Shown here: positions 11,041 through 22,552 of the stretch, piece after piece
Layout of the letters: every line of letters starts with the position of its first letter
Position numbering within the stretch: the stretch's first letter is position 1
Assembly: GCA_015039465.1 (NCBI GenBank)
Contig: MU130621.1
Span: 359,912 to 411,572, forward strand
DNA: 51,661 nt
Source: Phlegmacium glaucopus
Lineage: Eukaryota > Basidiomycota > Agaricomycetes > Agaricales > Cortinariaceae
Direction: 5' to 3'
Program-made: the position numbers and the translations under genes
The notes under the pieces: generated by a model
Told to the model about the DNA's origin: nothing
What the model saw: the letters and a program-made list of their open reading frames with translations, nothing else
Database searches by the model: none

Positions 11041-11745
11041 CTAAGCGTCACGGGGGTTCTTGAAGTTCTTCTCAACGACCAGCTCCATCGCCATGATCTC
11101 TGCGGAAAAGTTCTTGGAGGAGCTACTCTTGAGTCCCCACCAAGAGGACTCCTCATGAATGTCCGCGATCAACTTGATCGTGGTCACGAGCGAGTAGAAG
11201 AAGGTGGGGACATCTTCCATGGGAATAGCGAAAAGGAGTCGATACTCCCAAGAACTGTTATTCGAAGAACTTTCACGGTTGAAGGAAGCCCAGCCCTCAC
11301 TCTTCGACTCCTTGAGGTTGGTGAACGTGGCCGTGATAGTTGCAGTCAACTGCTTGAGAGCTTTCTCGTCTAGTGCAACGCTGAGTGCATCCTGCAAGAA
11401 AGCGACTATCTTATCGACCATGGTAGACACCGTCGATTCTGTGCGGGAAATGTTGGTGTCCTTGAAAGCGTCGAAGCTCAGGTCGCCGCCGCTGTAGTCA
11501 TCGACCCGCTTCTTGAATCCGGGCCAATCAAAGTACTTCACATCATCCTTGATGATGACAAAAGGGCCAACAAACTGCGAGACTTGGATGGATGTATGAA
11601 TGAGGTCGGCAGGGAGTTTGTTGAGCGGTTGAAAAGGCCCGGCTACAGACATGAAAACTGAGTGAGTAAACAGTCAGCGGACAACTAGCGTCAATGACCC
11701 ACCGTCATTTGGACTGTTAACTTGAACAGAGTTGGCATACGACAT
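11041..11745 (-). CDS. Cyt-like (volvatoxin-type) pore-forming protein
   Basis: Two exons in phase: 11745-11703 and 11657-11041, separated by a 45-base intron, giving about 219 residues. The pattern of an N-terminal helical region followed by a beta-rich C-terminal half, with an aromatic strand and a terminal strand rich in alternating hydrophobic residues, resembles the Cyt delta-endotoxin fold found in fungi as volvatoxin A2. That assignment is from recalled family features, not a search. Members bind membranes and oligomerise into pores. No signal peptide is visible, as is usual for fungal cytolysins. The reading frame has no break. The gene's promoter and upstream block are duplicated in front of the HET-domain gene 6.5 kb away. 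Alternative: another small fungal pore-former or lectin-like family of the same length. Confidence 0.72.
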
Positions 11746-11756
11746 GATGGTGTGGT

Positions 11757-13720
11757 TGGTTTGCGAAAATTGAATGAAAGTTTGCTACTCAAGTTCTGAG
11801 ATGCTGGGGACAGTGAGTGAGCTGACCTTTTATATCTCTGCCAGGTTGATTACATGATGAATGGATCGAACGCCTTTCGAGCTCGGTATCGATTCATGTA
11901 TAATTCAGCAGATAATTTTGACAAGGCTATGGGAATCCTGTACCAAGGCAATTCCAGAACCCCGGAGCTCCCCTTTGCGTGATCAAATATGGCTAAATTG
12001 GATGTCTCCTATGTGAATTTCCAAGACCACGATTTTTTTCCTGCGGGGAAATGCCCGATGTCGGACTGATATGTAGTTGCATCAATGTCAGACAGCCGAT
12101 GTCCAGAAGTCAAAGGTCAGGTCACACGTGTCGGAGACAGTAGGACGGCTGCCACTTTTCTCAGTGTCAAACCGGCTTATCATTCATTTGCCATTATCTG
12201 GTCAGATGTTCATGATGTTCATTGCCGCCTATAGCGTATTACACCAGTGATTTGAGAGCAGTCACGGTTGTTTAGAGTTGCTGAACCAAGCTTGCCTGGC
12301 TATCGCAACCAGTCGTTGACCGGCACAACACTGAGTTGGATAAATGAACGCCGATGTCCTTCTGCCTCAAGCCCGTGTGAAGCCTTGTGTTCTGCCAGCC
12401 GAAAAAAAAACACATAGGTAAAGATACCGAGACTCGTTTAAGTGGGCATTGCCTTCCTTTCATCGCGGCAGATCCGAGTTCTGTCAAATCAAGTGTCGAA
12501 CAGAATATCTTACGATACTAATTTCAAGCTGATCCCAGGGACATGCAGTCGTGGGGGTCGGATGGGGGCCGTTCGTGATCCTCCAATCGACTGGGAGCTT
12601 TCTGAATGGATTACTAGGGCTCTGTATATGACGCCTGTCAGTTTCAAGAGATTTGGTGGAATGAAAGATGGCGGAACGGACCTGAAAATTCGACGGCACT
12701 TTCGCTGAGTTCGAAATAAAATTGCCTTCGCGCGCTAAGTCCGACTCGGACCCGCCTAAAAGACGGAGTTCTCAATACTCAATACTGATCTCCATTGAAC
12801 TTAGAGTGGGACGGGAAGAAATTAAAAATGGAAAGGTCGCCGGCACGGGTATTACGGAGAACTCGCAGATTTGAAAGTGACACGGAACGTCCTCCGAGTC
12901 CAGTGGGCTCGTAGGATATTGAAAAACTTATTTAGGAACCGGACAGTTCTTTCCTACAAATGTCAGCGGCGGAAATAATTACCGACTCGATCCTACCACA
13001 TGGCCAGGTCCGAGCTGTCAATCGTCAATCAATACCCATATTCACCGCGTCACAAAAATAATTTGGTATATTAACATCTTATAACCTTGTTTTCAAGGTC
13101 TTAATACTAATAGATGAAAAGCAGGTCTCATCGATATCCTTCCGCTGGGTGGTCTTTCAATTAGCGCACATTTCAACAGCTTCATGGGTCGAAGTTTGCT
13201 GCATTGCAAGACTCGAATAGAAGCAGAGGTTGACAAGAATTCCCTATCTGTTCTGAGTGATGTGAATGATTTTCATTACCCGGGTGAATCTACAGCCGTT
13301 TTCTCATCGATAGGCCATCACGCAAAAAATGCAGAGTTCTCTATGGTATTTATAGCGTTTAGGCGTATTGATATGAAAACGGCTGTAAGGGAATATATCT
13401 AATCTGAGTCAACTAACGTACACTGTCAAAAGTGTCCATCGTCGCAACCACACAAAGTGCTTACATGTGACAAAACGAGGAAAAATGATAAAGGGATGTA
13501 TATTCCAGCGGAATTTCAAGCTGAGTAGACATTTTTCTTGGCTGCCGCAGACTTGTCTGATATTCTTGAATAAGAATGAGTTTCTTTATGCTAAAAATCC
13601 GAAAAAAGAAAGCTTAATTGAAGTATATTGAATTAGTTGAAGTATTTTGAATTAGTTTTGCAGCCAACCGATTGTTGGTCGAACTTTCGGAACTTGGGAA
13701 GGGCATGCCGATTCTGTGCC
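11757..13720. repeat. Segmental duplication, copy A (upstream of Cyt-like gene)
   Basis: Colinear with 18293-19905 in the same orientation. Matching landmarks include the TATA region, TGATTACATGATGAATG, TTTGCGTGATCAAATATGG, CGCAGATTTGAA, CAAAAATAATTTGGTA, AATTAGCGCACATTTCAAC, a CTGCCGCAGACTTG word and AACCGATTGTTGG near the end. The homology begins only 12 bases before the Cyt start codon, while the genes themselves are unrelated. Confidence 0.85.
11827..11834 (-). promoter_or_regulatory. TATA box of the Cyt-like gene
   Basis: On the minus strand this reads TATAAAAG, 82 bases before the start codon. The same box with the same flanking bases (AGGTCAGCTC) precedes the HET gene at 18345-18352. 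Confidence 0.75.
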
Positions 13721-16479
13721 TGATCTGTCAACTTTTAGAGCTCTGGACGAGGTATTACAAGAACACGAATACCAGGCGGGAGCACCAGAAGCCTTTATTA
13801 AGCTTTAGAAGCTTGACCATATTGGGTTTAGGACATGGGAAACTGTCAATGCTCACGAGTATGTATGAAGGCCCCTACCACTCAGCGAACATCGGAGAGC
13901 AGCGGAGACATGTCATTTTGGGATAAAACTAATCAGAAACTCCCTTCTACCAATATTCGAAGCTCGACTACACTCGGCGGCGGCTGGTTTGTTGCCGAAA
14001 CAATTTTCAAGCTCTGCCTTTTATAAATTCTTGTACATTGCTCCTGTTAAGGTCCATTTAGAGGTTTGGTTTAATGGTTAGGGTCCAGTTGGAGGTTAAG
14101 GCAGTGTCATTATTGACAATTTAGTTTAGGGGATTTTGATCACACGGCGGGTCCGACATCTCTGGATTCATCTCCGCCATGAGTTTCCGTCTGATTAGAA
14201 CCCACCCACGGTCATTTTGGTTCCAGACTTAGAATTCGGATGGGCACGCCGATTTTGTGCCTGACGTTTGAAGGTCTGGACGAGGTATTTGTAGTCGACT
14301 TTCTCATAACCCATACCTAAAAGTTTAAAACCCCACAGCATTTTGGAATGACCAGTTGGTATGTGGGGACTTTCAATTCATAACTCTCTGATATCAAAAT
14401 AATCCAATAACCTATAATCACCTCAGGAAAAAACCGTACATTTTGGCGTGAAAGTTTTGGTATAAAATCACACATATGGCCAAGTGAAACATATGGTCGA
14501 GTGAACATGCTCTTCATTGAGTGGCATCGATTTTCGAACGCCACAGGCACAAAAAATATTTTTATTCATATTCTTCCTTTACTCACGGCACTCAAACCTC
14601 TTGAAGTCGGGAAAAAAACCTTACAGAAGCAAATTTAGTCGAAGAAGCTTAAGGACCAGCTAGGCCGCCTTGGCATTGCTGATATTTGTAAAAGAAATCA
14701 AGTCACAAGATGAAGACTGGCTGGATCACGAAGAGCGTCGGGTCATAGATGCCTTGGAATGAATGTGCTTCCGATTATGAGAAGGGTTTGGGAAGATTAA
14801 ACAACTTGAAGGGTGTGGGTTAAAAAATTGATACATTTGATGGTCCTGCCACACGAAAGCTGGAGCCTCTTCTTGGCCCTTTTGGACGTTTAACGCGTCG
14901 CATTCCTTTGTTTAAATTGAATAACTGGCTAATTTTCTCGTAAATATACTACAGTAATTCATTATCATAGGAAAAGCCTTCAGTATTTTGTCGCTTGAAT
15001 TTTGGTAATCTATTTTTAGTAATTCTTTGAAACGCCATCCTTTCTGAAGACCCATAGCCCCTGACCATGACGGAAGGGTATGGGAGAGAGTGGACTGTCT
15101 AAGAAAACGAACACCAGGAAAAATCACCAGAAGGCTTGACAGGCTTGAACAGATTGAGTATAGGACAGGAAAGGAGCCATCAAGGGTCACCGGTCTATGT
15201 ATGAAGAGCCCATCCCATCACTCAGCGGACCATCGGAGAGCTGTCATTTTGGTTCCAAACTTGAATTTGGACCAGCCTGGGCCCAGTCCTGCCCAGTCGC
15301 CAACGTTAATTAAGGGACTCAGCGGACAAAAATAATTCAGTTCCAAAAATATAGCATCTTCGGCATTTTAATTTCTCCAAGTCCAGTTAATTGGCCAGCG
15401 CAGAGTAGCACTCCTTCCTGCTTATATCCGACTGGAATTCTAGAAGCGCATGGTGATGCACCATGAGGGGCTTCCGTGAGCTTCTTAATACATGCTTCTT
15501 GTTGTGTTGCATATATTCTGGTTTTGTTTGGTATACAAAGATATGAACATGAAATTAATAATAATTATCGTCTATAATGTAAAATACTGTGAAGAACAAG
15601 AAGAAGAGATACGTCCTCGATGGAAACTTCATCAACGCGCTCAACTTCCATTAGCTGCCTACTACTCCAGATGCTGGAGAGCCACTACAAAAAATCCATT
15701 TCCAGAAGTGACGCGTCAGTGTCGGTTTAGATTAATACCTATTCCTACCTGTCACACTACTTCAGGTCCCCCAACCCCGCTATTTAACCCGTCCCGTCCC
15801 GCCAACCCCTCAGACAAATTGGCCCCGTAACGGTGAAAATTTGACCGTGATATCATAGGCCGTCACGGTTGATCAGACCAAGGGGAATCCCAGGCCAAGT
15901 CGGCAGGTGTATTAGATAATAGAGGTAGTTCAAGTTCGAAATATGTGACGATAGAAGGAAAGTAGCGTCACACGGTGAAAACCCTCTAATCGGCAAAATC
16001 TAAGGAAATAACTATGTAAAATATGTATGGCTTCCCATCATATGTTTTCTAGTTGGTCTGTGCTACGAAAAATAAAAATTTTAAGTGCTCAAGGAGAAAA
16101 TATCAAAAGGAAAATTTTGGAGGTTGTCACGTGGAGCTTGGCTTCCATTACAGCTCGGCATCTATCCTATGTGCTAGCTCTTCTATCACTGTCCAGTAAC
16201 CATGCTATTCTCCTGAAAGTCTACATGCATCCGAGTAAGTAGAGCAAAGAGTGCCAAGTGTAGCTAGAACAGATAGTCAGAAGGAAAGGAAATGTCCGTG
16301 AGAAAGGAAGTACACAAAAATTTACAGAGGAGAATAGAAAGTGTCCGCTAAAATGTAGTAACACGGGATACATTCAAATGATTGAGAGGGGAAAAAAACT
16401 GTTGGGATGACAGAGTACATTCATATGTTCGAGAGGAAGAAGGGAAAGAAAGAAAGAGAAAAGAGAAAAGTGATGAACC
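13672..16479. repeat. Long gene-poor stretch with nested local duplications
   Basis: No intact gene is recognised. The stretch contains degraded repeats. A piece at about 13690-13760 recurs at about 14225-14290 (shared CCGATTNTGTGCCTGA and GTCTGGACGAGGTATT). A piece at about 13770-13930 recurs at about 15085-15260 (shared CACCAG...CACTCAGCGRAC and CATCGGAGAGC). Related sequence also appears at about 20185-20300, where a short frame is preserved. The last 0.6 kb is the downstream flank of the HET gene. Confidence 0.55.
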
Positions 16480-18257
16480 TCAGAGTATTTTAACGTCAGT
16501 CTCGGAGCCCACCGGGTTTGAATTCACGAATGCAATCCCGACTTTCTTGCATCCTGTTTGCGTATCACCTTCCACAATAACTGCCCATTCGTTCTTGACG
16601 TCTTTGCTTATCCATAAAAGTGAGTAATTAGATGATGGCGCACTCGACTTCGAGGGTAGCCACGCTAAGATGGCTATGTTGGTATTCATGACAAAAATCC
16701 AGCGGTCCCATCCTGAGAAGATACCCCGAAGAGCGTTGCTGACTGCGTTGGCAATGGAGAGGCTAGCGCCAACTAACGATTGAATATCATGGATAGAGTC
16801 TAATGCCAGTCCGTGTAAATCGATCCGAGAACGGACAATCGCTGATTTGATCAGGGTGACGATAGAGGAGATATCGTAAGACGATGGTAGGTTGGAGAGA
16901 TCCTCGATGAGGGTCATGAGCTCCCCACTTCCATCGCCATAGGCCTTAGTTCCATGGACAGTAATGTTGCTATTTGAGCCTGCAGCCTTCAAGGAAAGAG
17001 TATTGTCCGTGACGGTGGCTGTGAGGGGAATTGGTCAACAGTTCTAATATATAGCTACATTCTTACCTGAAATCAATGGGTACTTTCTAGCCTTGGGGAC
17101 GACAGACCCAAAGTTTGATTCGGGAAAGGCTGCAGCTGCCCAGGTCTTTGTCTGTTTCTGTTGTTGATTGACTGCCATGGTCAGCAACAGTGCTCCTTCC
17201 TTTTGGTGAATGTACGCGTCCGCCAACTCATTATATAAAACTTGAGGGTCAGTTGTCTGACTATACCATACCGGATCGATCAATGCATAAACTCCTTTCA
17301 GCTGATCGATAGAGTTCGAAGCGTTCCTGTACCGCGTAAGCAGCATCGCTTGAATAGGATGTAGCGGGCCAGCTCCGAGCCCTATCGCTTCGTTCAAGAT
17401 TGCCATCTTCCACCACGCCCCGTGGTCGTTCACCATCCCAGCGCCGGGATGAATCCAGCTGTGCGTTCCAACCACAGTAGTGTAGTCAAGTTTCCCGAGG
17501 GCGCTATAAGTCCAATCAATCAGATCACAGAGACCGCGGATGTCCATCGGGGAGCCGTCGGAGGTGAGGAGGCGGGCGCGGTTGTACGGCGCTGGGAGTG
17601 TAACCACGGTGTCTAGAGGGGTCGTCGTCAACGGGATCACAGTTTCTTGCAGCGTCCACACCCGCCAAAACCAATCGTCGTTTATAAACATATCGATATC
17701 GGCAAATCCATCCCAATGCACGCTGATACCCATATCCCAATCCCCATTCCAGTCCTTGATCCTAGCCTCTACCTTCGCCCATTGCGATGCGAAATCCCTC
17801 CAGTTGGACCCAAAAACAATTGTTGCGTGCGCGTTTTTGTAGTATTGTTGCATCTTCGGCATCTCTTTTTCGGCCTCGTGGTGGTCCCTGACCTGATCTA
17901 TACACAACACGTCGATCCATACATACTCATAACCTCTGCGCTCGCACGCCTTGAGCATGAAAATAAGCTTCTCTTTGCTCGAGATAGGGACCGGCCAGGG
18001 TATGCCTTTGACTGGGAAGCTTGGTGGTTTCTTGCCCCAAACGTGACTGATAGCACAGTAGTTACAAGATTTAAGCTTAGAGATGTCAGTTCCTGTGATA
18101 ATTTCACCGAGGGAGTCGTTTTCGAGGTCAAAGGACTCTTGTGCATGACGGACGACTGGGGCGTTTAGCTTGAACAGGCGGGTAGGTAAAGAGGAAGACT
18201 GGCAAAAAAAGTCAAAATCAAGGCAAAAATCAAGACGTGGCTAGAACCACTCACCAT
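16480..18257 (-). CDS. HET-domain protein with an unknown C-terminal region
   Basis: Three exons in phase: 18257-18255 (only the ATG), 18198-17067 and 17018-16480, giving 557 residues. The heterokaryon-incompatibility domain is clear, with SHVWG at about 52-56, YVWIDVLCIDQ at about 93-103, and WFWRVWTLQE at about 177-186. HET-domain proteins trigger a cell-death reaction on non-self fusion in filamentous fungi. The region after about residue 380, including all of exon 3, has no family I recognise; it is where partner or effector domains usually sit. The reading frame is complete. The upstream 1.6 kb is a duplicate of the block upstream of the Cyt-like gene, so the two are probably transcribed under similar control. 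A first exon consisting only of the start codon is unusual. Confidence 0.9.
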
Positions 18258-18344
18258 GTTAACGAGATCAAGAGGGAGTCCAGGTGATGAGATTGGTTTG
18301 CAAAATTTGAATGGAAGTTTGCTACTGGCAGTGAGCGAGCTGAC

Positions 18345-18352
18345 CTTTTATA
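18345..18352 (-). promoter_or_regulatory. TATA box of the HET gene
   Basis: TATAAAAG on the minus strand, 88 bases before the start codon, within the block shared with the Cyt-like gene. Confidence 0.75.
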
Positions 18353-19194
18353 CCTCTCCGAGTCCCAGGTGACTGATTACATGATGAATGAATGCTTTTC
18401 AGCTCGAATTAGTGTAGTCCCATGTCTAATGATTTCAACAAGGCCATGGGAATGCCGTACCAAGGCAATTCCAGAACCCACTCTTTGCGTGATCAAATAT
18501 GGGTAAATTGGATGCCTTCTATATGAATATGTGAATTGTCAAGAATCAGTTGGACAGTCGAAGGTCATACCATGTTGAGTCAGTGAAGTTAAAAATAACT
18601 CTGCCGGGTTTGTTTTTGCTTCGCTGCGCGACTTCTCTCATCACGTGGTAGTGCCAAACTGGCGTACTAACACCAAACGACTTTGCCTGACTGTCACGAC
18701 TAGTCGCTGACGAACACAAGACTGAGTCGAATACATGAATACCGCGATATCGTTCTGACTCAAGCCTCCACATCCGACAAAGAAACACGTGGCATAAACT
18801 TAGGCAAAAAGTACCGAAACCCTCCACTGAACTGGGCAGTGAATGGAAGGTTGCCGGCACCTATAAGTATCACAAAAATCGCAGATTTGAAGGTGGCATG
18901 GATCTTTCCTGGGCTCGTGAGATACATCAAATATCACCTGCAATAATTACTGCATACTTGCGTTTTTCGACTTGAACGTGTCATTCTGAGCTGTCAATCG
19001 ATATTTGGGGTACTCGATACCGCTTCGCAAAAATAATTTGGTACATTAGATAACAACCGTAAGTACACATCTTATAACTTGTATTCAGGGTCTTAAAACG
19101 CGTAAATAGATGAGGTCTTTCTGCCGCATGGTCTTGCAATTAGCGCACATTTCAACTTCTTCATGGGTGTCTTGTTTGTCCGGACCAGAATAAT

Positions 19195-19500
19195 GTATCG
19201 AAGGGAATAGCTTGGCAAGAGTCGAATGGAGGCAGAGACTGACATGCACGATTGTTCGGTCCTGGAAAGAGTGAGCTTCTGACGGACGAATAGGAAACAC
19301 AAAATATAATATTCGTCTTACAGTACAGCTTTGCAAGACCTGAATGGAAGCAGAGGCCCGGCGAGAGCAAACTTCCGACGAGTGAATGGGAAACAAAGTG
19401 AACAGCTTTGCAAGACTCGAATGGAAGCAGAGGCTGACATGCAGGATTATTTGGTCCCGGCGAGAGTAAACTTCCGATAGGAAACACAAGAAGTAATATT
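19195..19500. repeat. Imperfect tandem repeat, about three units of 80-120 bp
   Basis: Each unit contains GCAAGA(G/C)TCGAATGG(A/G)(A/G)GCAGAG or a close variant (starting near 19209, 19325 and 19410) followed by degenerate GACATGCA and a GGAAACA(C/A)A word. Copy A of the surrounding duplication holds a single version near 13204-13225, so the array grew after the duplication. Confidence 0.65.
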
Positions 19501-20142
19501 CATCTTAGAGTGGAGGGGTGACAAGAATCCGGGGTCTATCTGTTCTGAATGATGTAAGTGGTATTTATTACCTCAAGATATCTGGGTACATCTAGGTGAA
19601 TCTGAGGGGATCTGAGTTGGCTAATGTACTAGTACAGTGTCCTGTAAAAGCGCCCGTCTTTGCAATCTCCAAGTTCAAGCACATAAACTTCAAGTTGAAG
19701 CGCGTGAGATAATGATAAAGGGTGATGTTTGTTTCGGGTATTCCAGTGGCATTTCAAGCCGTCCTCTTCGCTGCCGCAGACTTGGTTTGAATAAAAATGA
19801 GTTTCTTTGCGCTAAGAATAGAAAAGAAAGCTTGAATTAGTTTGTAGCTAACAGATTGTTGGTAACCGATTGTTGGAACTTCAGAAGGGGGCGATTTTGT
19901 GCCTATAAGCGGCTTCGGGGCCTCGGAGTATCCTCTGTTTCTGGATAACTTGTTTAGGGGCCGTCTTGGAAACGGGGGTTTCTGGATAGTTTTATCCCAT
20001 AGGATAGATACCCAAATGCTTCAGGTCGCCTGAGAGTATCGAAATGTACACCTGAGCCTTGAGGCGTTGCAAATTTGTTAATAGAGGCACTAGCCATAAT
20101 GTTAGCTTCCTTTATCTTTACAACATTCTCAAACTCAAAACA

Positions 20143-20310
20143 GAAACCATACTGTCAATGTTTGAAGATCCGGAAGAGGTTAAATTTAAAGAACGCGAAC
20201 ACCAGGCAAAAGCTCCAGCAGCCTTCACAGGCTCGACTGGATTGGGCTTAGCAACAGGAAAGGATGCCAAGGGTCACCGATTCGAACTTGAAAAGATGGA
20301 AGCTTACTAG
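20143..20310 (+). CDS. Short frame, possible 3' remnant of a lost gene
   Basis: A frame ending at 20310 reads ...EDPEEVKFKEREHQAKAP...GHRFELEKMEAY. Similar but interrupted frames occur in the related repeat near 13745-13810 (EHEYQAGAPEAF). Because coding-like similarity survives between copies, this was probably once part of a protein. There is no recognisable family and no connected upstream exon. Confidence 0.25.
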   Translation, partial: ETILSMFEDPEEVKFKEREHQAKAPAAFTGSTGLGLATGKDAKGHRFELEKMEAY

Positions 20311-21123
20311 GTGTTTGCCTGATGCTACCTACAGTTTATTTGATCAGGATGGCGTTGCCTTCCATAATCTTGTCAGGAATCGTCTAGTCTGTGTAGGAAT
20401 GCGAGTTGAATCTGAGCCAGGAAAGTGTTCCAGTCATGGTCCAGTCACCTAGCCGAGAGTATACAAGTTCAGCTTGCTGACTGACTAGCCTTACCCACCG
20501 AGCATCACTCCGTTACGGCTTGACAGCTCGACGTGCCCTCCGCTTCCATCAAATCGGCGTTTGGGGACGACTTCAATAGGTGACTAGCAATCTGTCCTGA
20601 GCGGTACACGAGCTCATCGCCGACGTGTTCGTGGGCCGTGTTCAGAGCAAGATTCGCAGCTTCCACCTCGACTCGGGCTACACGCTCATCTACCCACCCA
20701 ATTCTTTGACATTGTCCTCCTCGGTCACCTGCGCCTGAGCGTATTGTCAGGTTCTTCACGATCAGCTAGATGATTTGCCAGAAACAGCATGTCCTTGCCA
20801 CTTCGCCTGGTGCGGGAATGAAAGGAATACGCTGATGACCCGGGAGTATGCCCGAAAAGCGGTCCATACGCCAGCAAAGGAAAGATGGACACAACAACGA
20901 AATTAAGTTATCAATCGCATTGATTTTGATTAAATTTGCTCAAACTCGAGGCTGAAATCGACGCAGAGACGGCCGCGGAACTCGAGCGGTTCAATTATGT
21001 TCTAATACCAGATAAAATTGGTAGTTAGTATATTCGTCCGACTACAAGAACAATGCTAGTTAGATTTGAGATTGCGGCGCGAAATCCGAAAGACACCCCT
21101 ACATGCGATCCCCGTGTGTCCTC
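20311..21123. other. Gene-poor stretch with one minus-strand coding-like fragment
   Basis: At 20505-20759 (minus) a frame reads IGWVDERVARVEVEAANLAL...HLLKSSPNADLMEAEG, amphipathic and protein-like but with no start or family recognised. It may be an exon remnant. The rest holds nothing I can name. Confidence 0.3.
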
Positions 21124-22378
21124 TCACCCCCGGATCCCAGCACACGCCACAATCCCCAACCTTTCTAACGCACGAAGACCATGATGGACCCAATAACGAT
21201 GTATCGAGGCATTGTGGAACCACTGCGTTGTGGTGTCAGCAACGTCCTCATTGGATGTTTGCGTGAGAAGTCTAGATTTGGCAGTGGGTGTGATTCGAGC
21301 TGAGGGTGATGCAGTCGATTCCACACCATCATCAAGCTGTTGTCTCTTCGAATCCGTAAGTCTCCCAACGCTCCCAAACTTGCTCTCTGAACTGGTTGAT
21401 GAGGAAAAATCGCTCGGTCGGGACTTGAGCAAGGTGAGACTCAGCCCGCCGCCTCTCACCCATCCTGCGACATTGCTCTCGTGCCGGATATGGTCGAGTA
21501 TGCCCACTATGGCTAGGAGCGTTTGGTCGTAGGTGTTGACAATGGAAGCTTCGAGCAAACCCCGAGCTTCCATCTTCTTCATTTGTTTCTGCCCCTTGCT
21601 CTTCCTGCTGTCAGAAGGCATTTCGGACGAATTAACGTTTTCCGCAGGCATATCTGCTTCATGGTCGGGTAACTCTGTGATCTCTGCCGGCTCATAACCA
21701 CGCTGACGTTCACCTGCCCAAATTTCCAAATCGGCCTTACGTAGCTCGGCCGTGTATTCACGTATGCAGATGTGGTTCCAGGGTTGGAGTTTTGCCTTGA
21801 GAGGCGAGTCGTCTAGGAGGAGGGTTGTTTGGGCAGAGTGCGTTTGTAGGCTTTCGGACACGGAGGATGATGAGGAGGTGGATGAGGAGGGGAAATGTTT
21901 GAGTGATGCCCAGGGACGAGCTAGGTCTTTTGTCGTTTGGACTTTCCGGTCTACAAAAAAAAAGTGACCATATATTCCAGAAGAGCGAGAAAATCTTACG
22001 ATAATCCTTCTCATCAAGTCCCAACGTATCCCTCGCCCAAACAGCAACGAGTTCCTCCCTCCTCTCGCCAAAACACCTGTTTACCATATCGTCGACGCTG
22101 TGCGGCTGTGCTGAGGACCATATCATCGTATCGAGCCATGCCTTTGTATGGGGATGGAAGAGATATTCGGTGAAGGATTTGAGGTACGGCCTAGGGTAAG
22201 TCGGACGGAGCGGACGGGGAAGTGTAGTGTCTGCATATGGGTCTACAAGTCGGCGTTTGGATCGGTCAGGGGGTGGTTTGTGCCGGCTTCGATAGACTAG
22301 TGTGCCGTTGAGGTCGAGTATGAGGAGTTTTCGCGACAACGAGGGGCCTAGGATGTAGGAGGGCGTCGATGCCTGCAT
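21124..22378 (-). CDS. NLI-interacting-factor (FCP1/SCP-like) HAD phosphatase
   Basis: Two exons, 22378-22000 and 21950-21124, join in phase to 401 residues. Motif I is LLILDLNGTLV at about 18-28, motif II is the serine of IWSSA near 87-90, and the late acidic motif LLLDDSP lies near 170. This order and spacing fit the FCP1/SCP (NIF) branch of HAD phosphatases, which dephosphorylate proteins such as the RNA polymerase II tail. The second aspartate of the DxDxT motif is asparagine (DLNGT), which would remove the general acid/base; family members with this change are known from memory, but their activity is uncertain. The C-terminal half is basic and serine-rich and of unknown function. An upstream in-frame extension is possible, but the ATG at 22378 is the simplest start. 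Confidence 0.85.
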
Positions 22379-22552
22379 TAGGCAGGCGATAGAGGAGGTG
22401 GATCTTTGGTCTGTTCGCTTGTTCGTAGCCAGCCATATTCTGGAGTTGTTGGGCCTTATTTGTTATTTGGCCAGGCGCTGTACCAACTCTCCTCTCGCTC
22501 ATTAATTTGTCATTAATTAAATACAGCATCCAGGGCCATTTTCTGTATAGCC

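Larger units (their letters stand above)
18293..19905. repeat. Segmental duplication, copy B (upstream of HET gene)
   Basis: Partner of 11757-13720. Homology begins about 36 bases before the HET start codon and runs for some 1.6 kb with many small indels. It contains an expansion, at 19195-19500, of a unit present once in copy A. Confidence 0.85.

Noticed and set aside
17647..18168. A 173-codon plus-strand open frame opposite the HET gene
   Set aside because: It is the antisense shadow of a well-supported HET exon and has no features of its own.
16480..18257. HET gene and Cyt-like gene as paralogues
   Set aside because: Only the upstream block is shared. The proteins differ in length, motifs and exon plan.
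19085..19489. Minus-strand 134-codon frame with repeated FHSSLAKLF-like segments
   Set aside because: The peptide repeat simply reflects the DNA tandem repeat. The equivalent region in copy A has no such frame.
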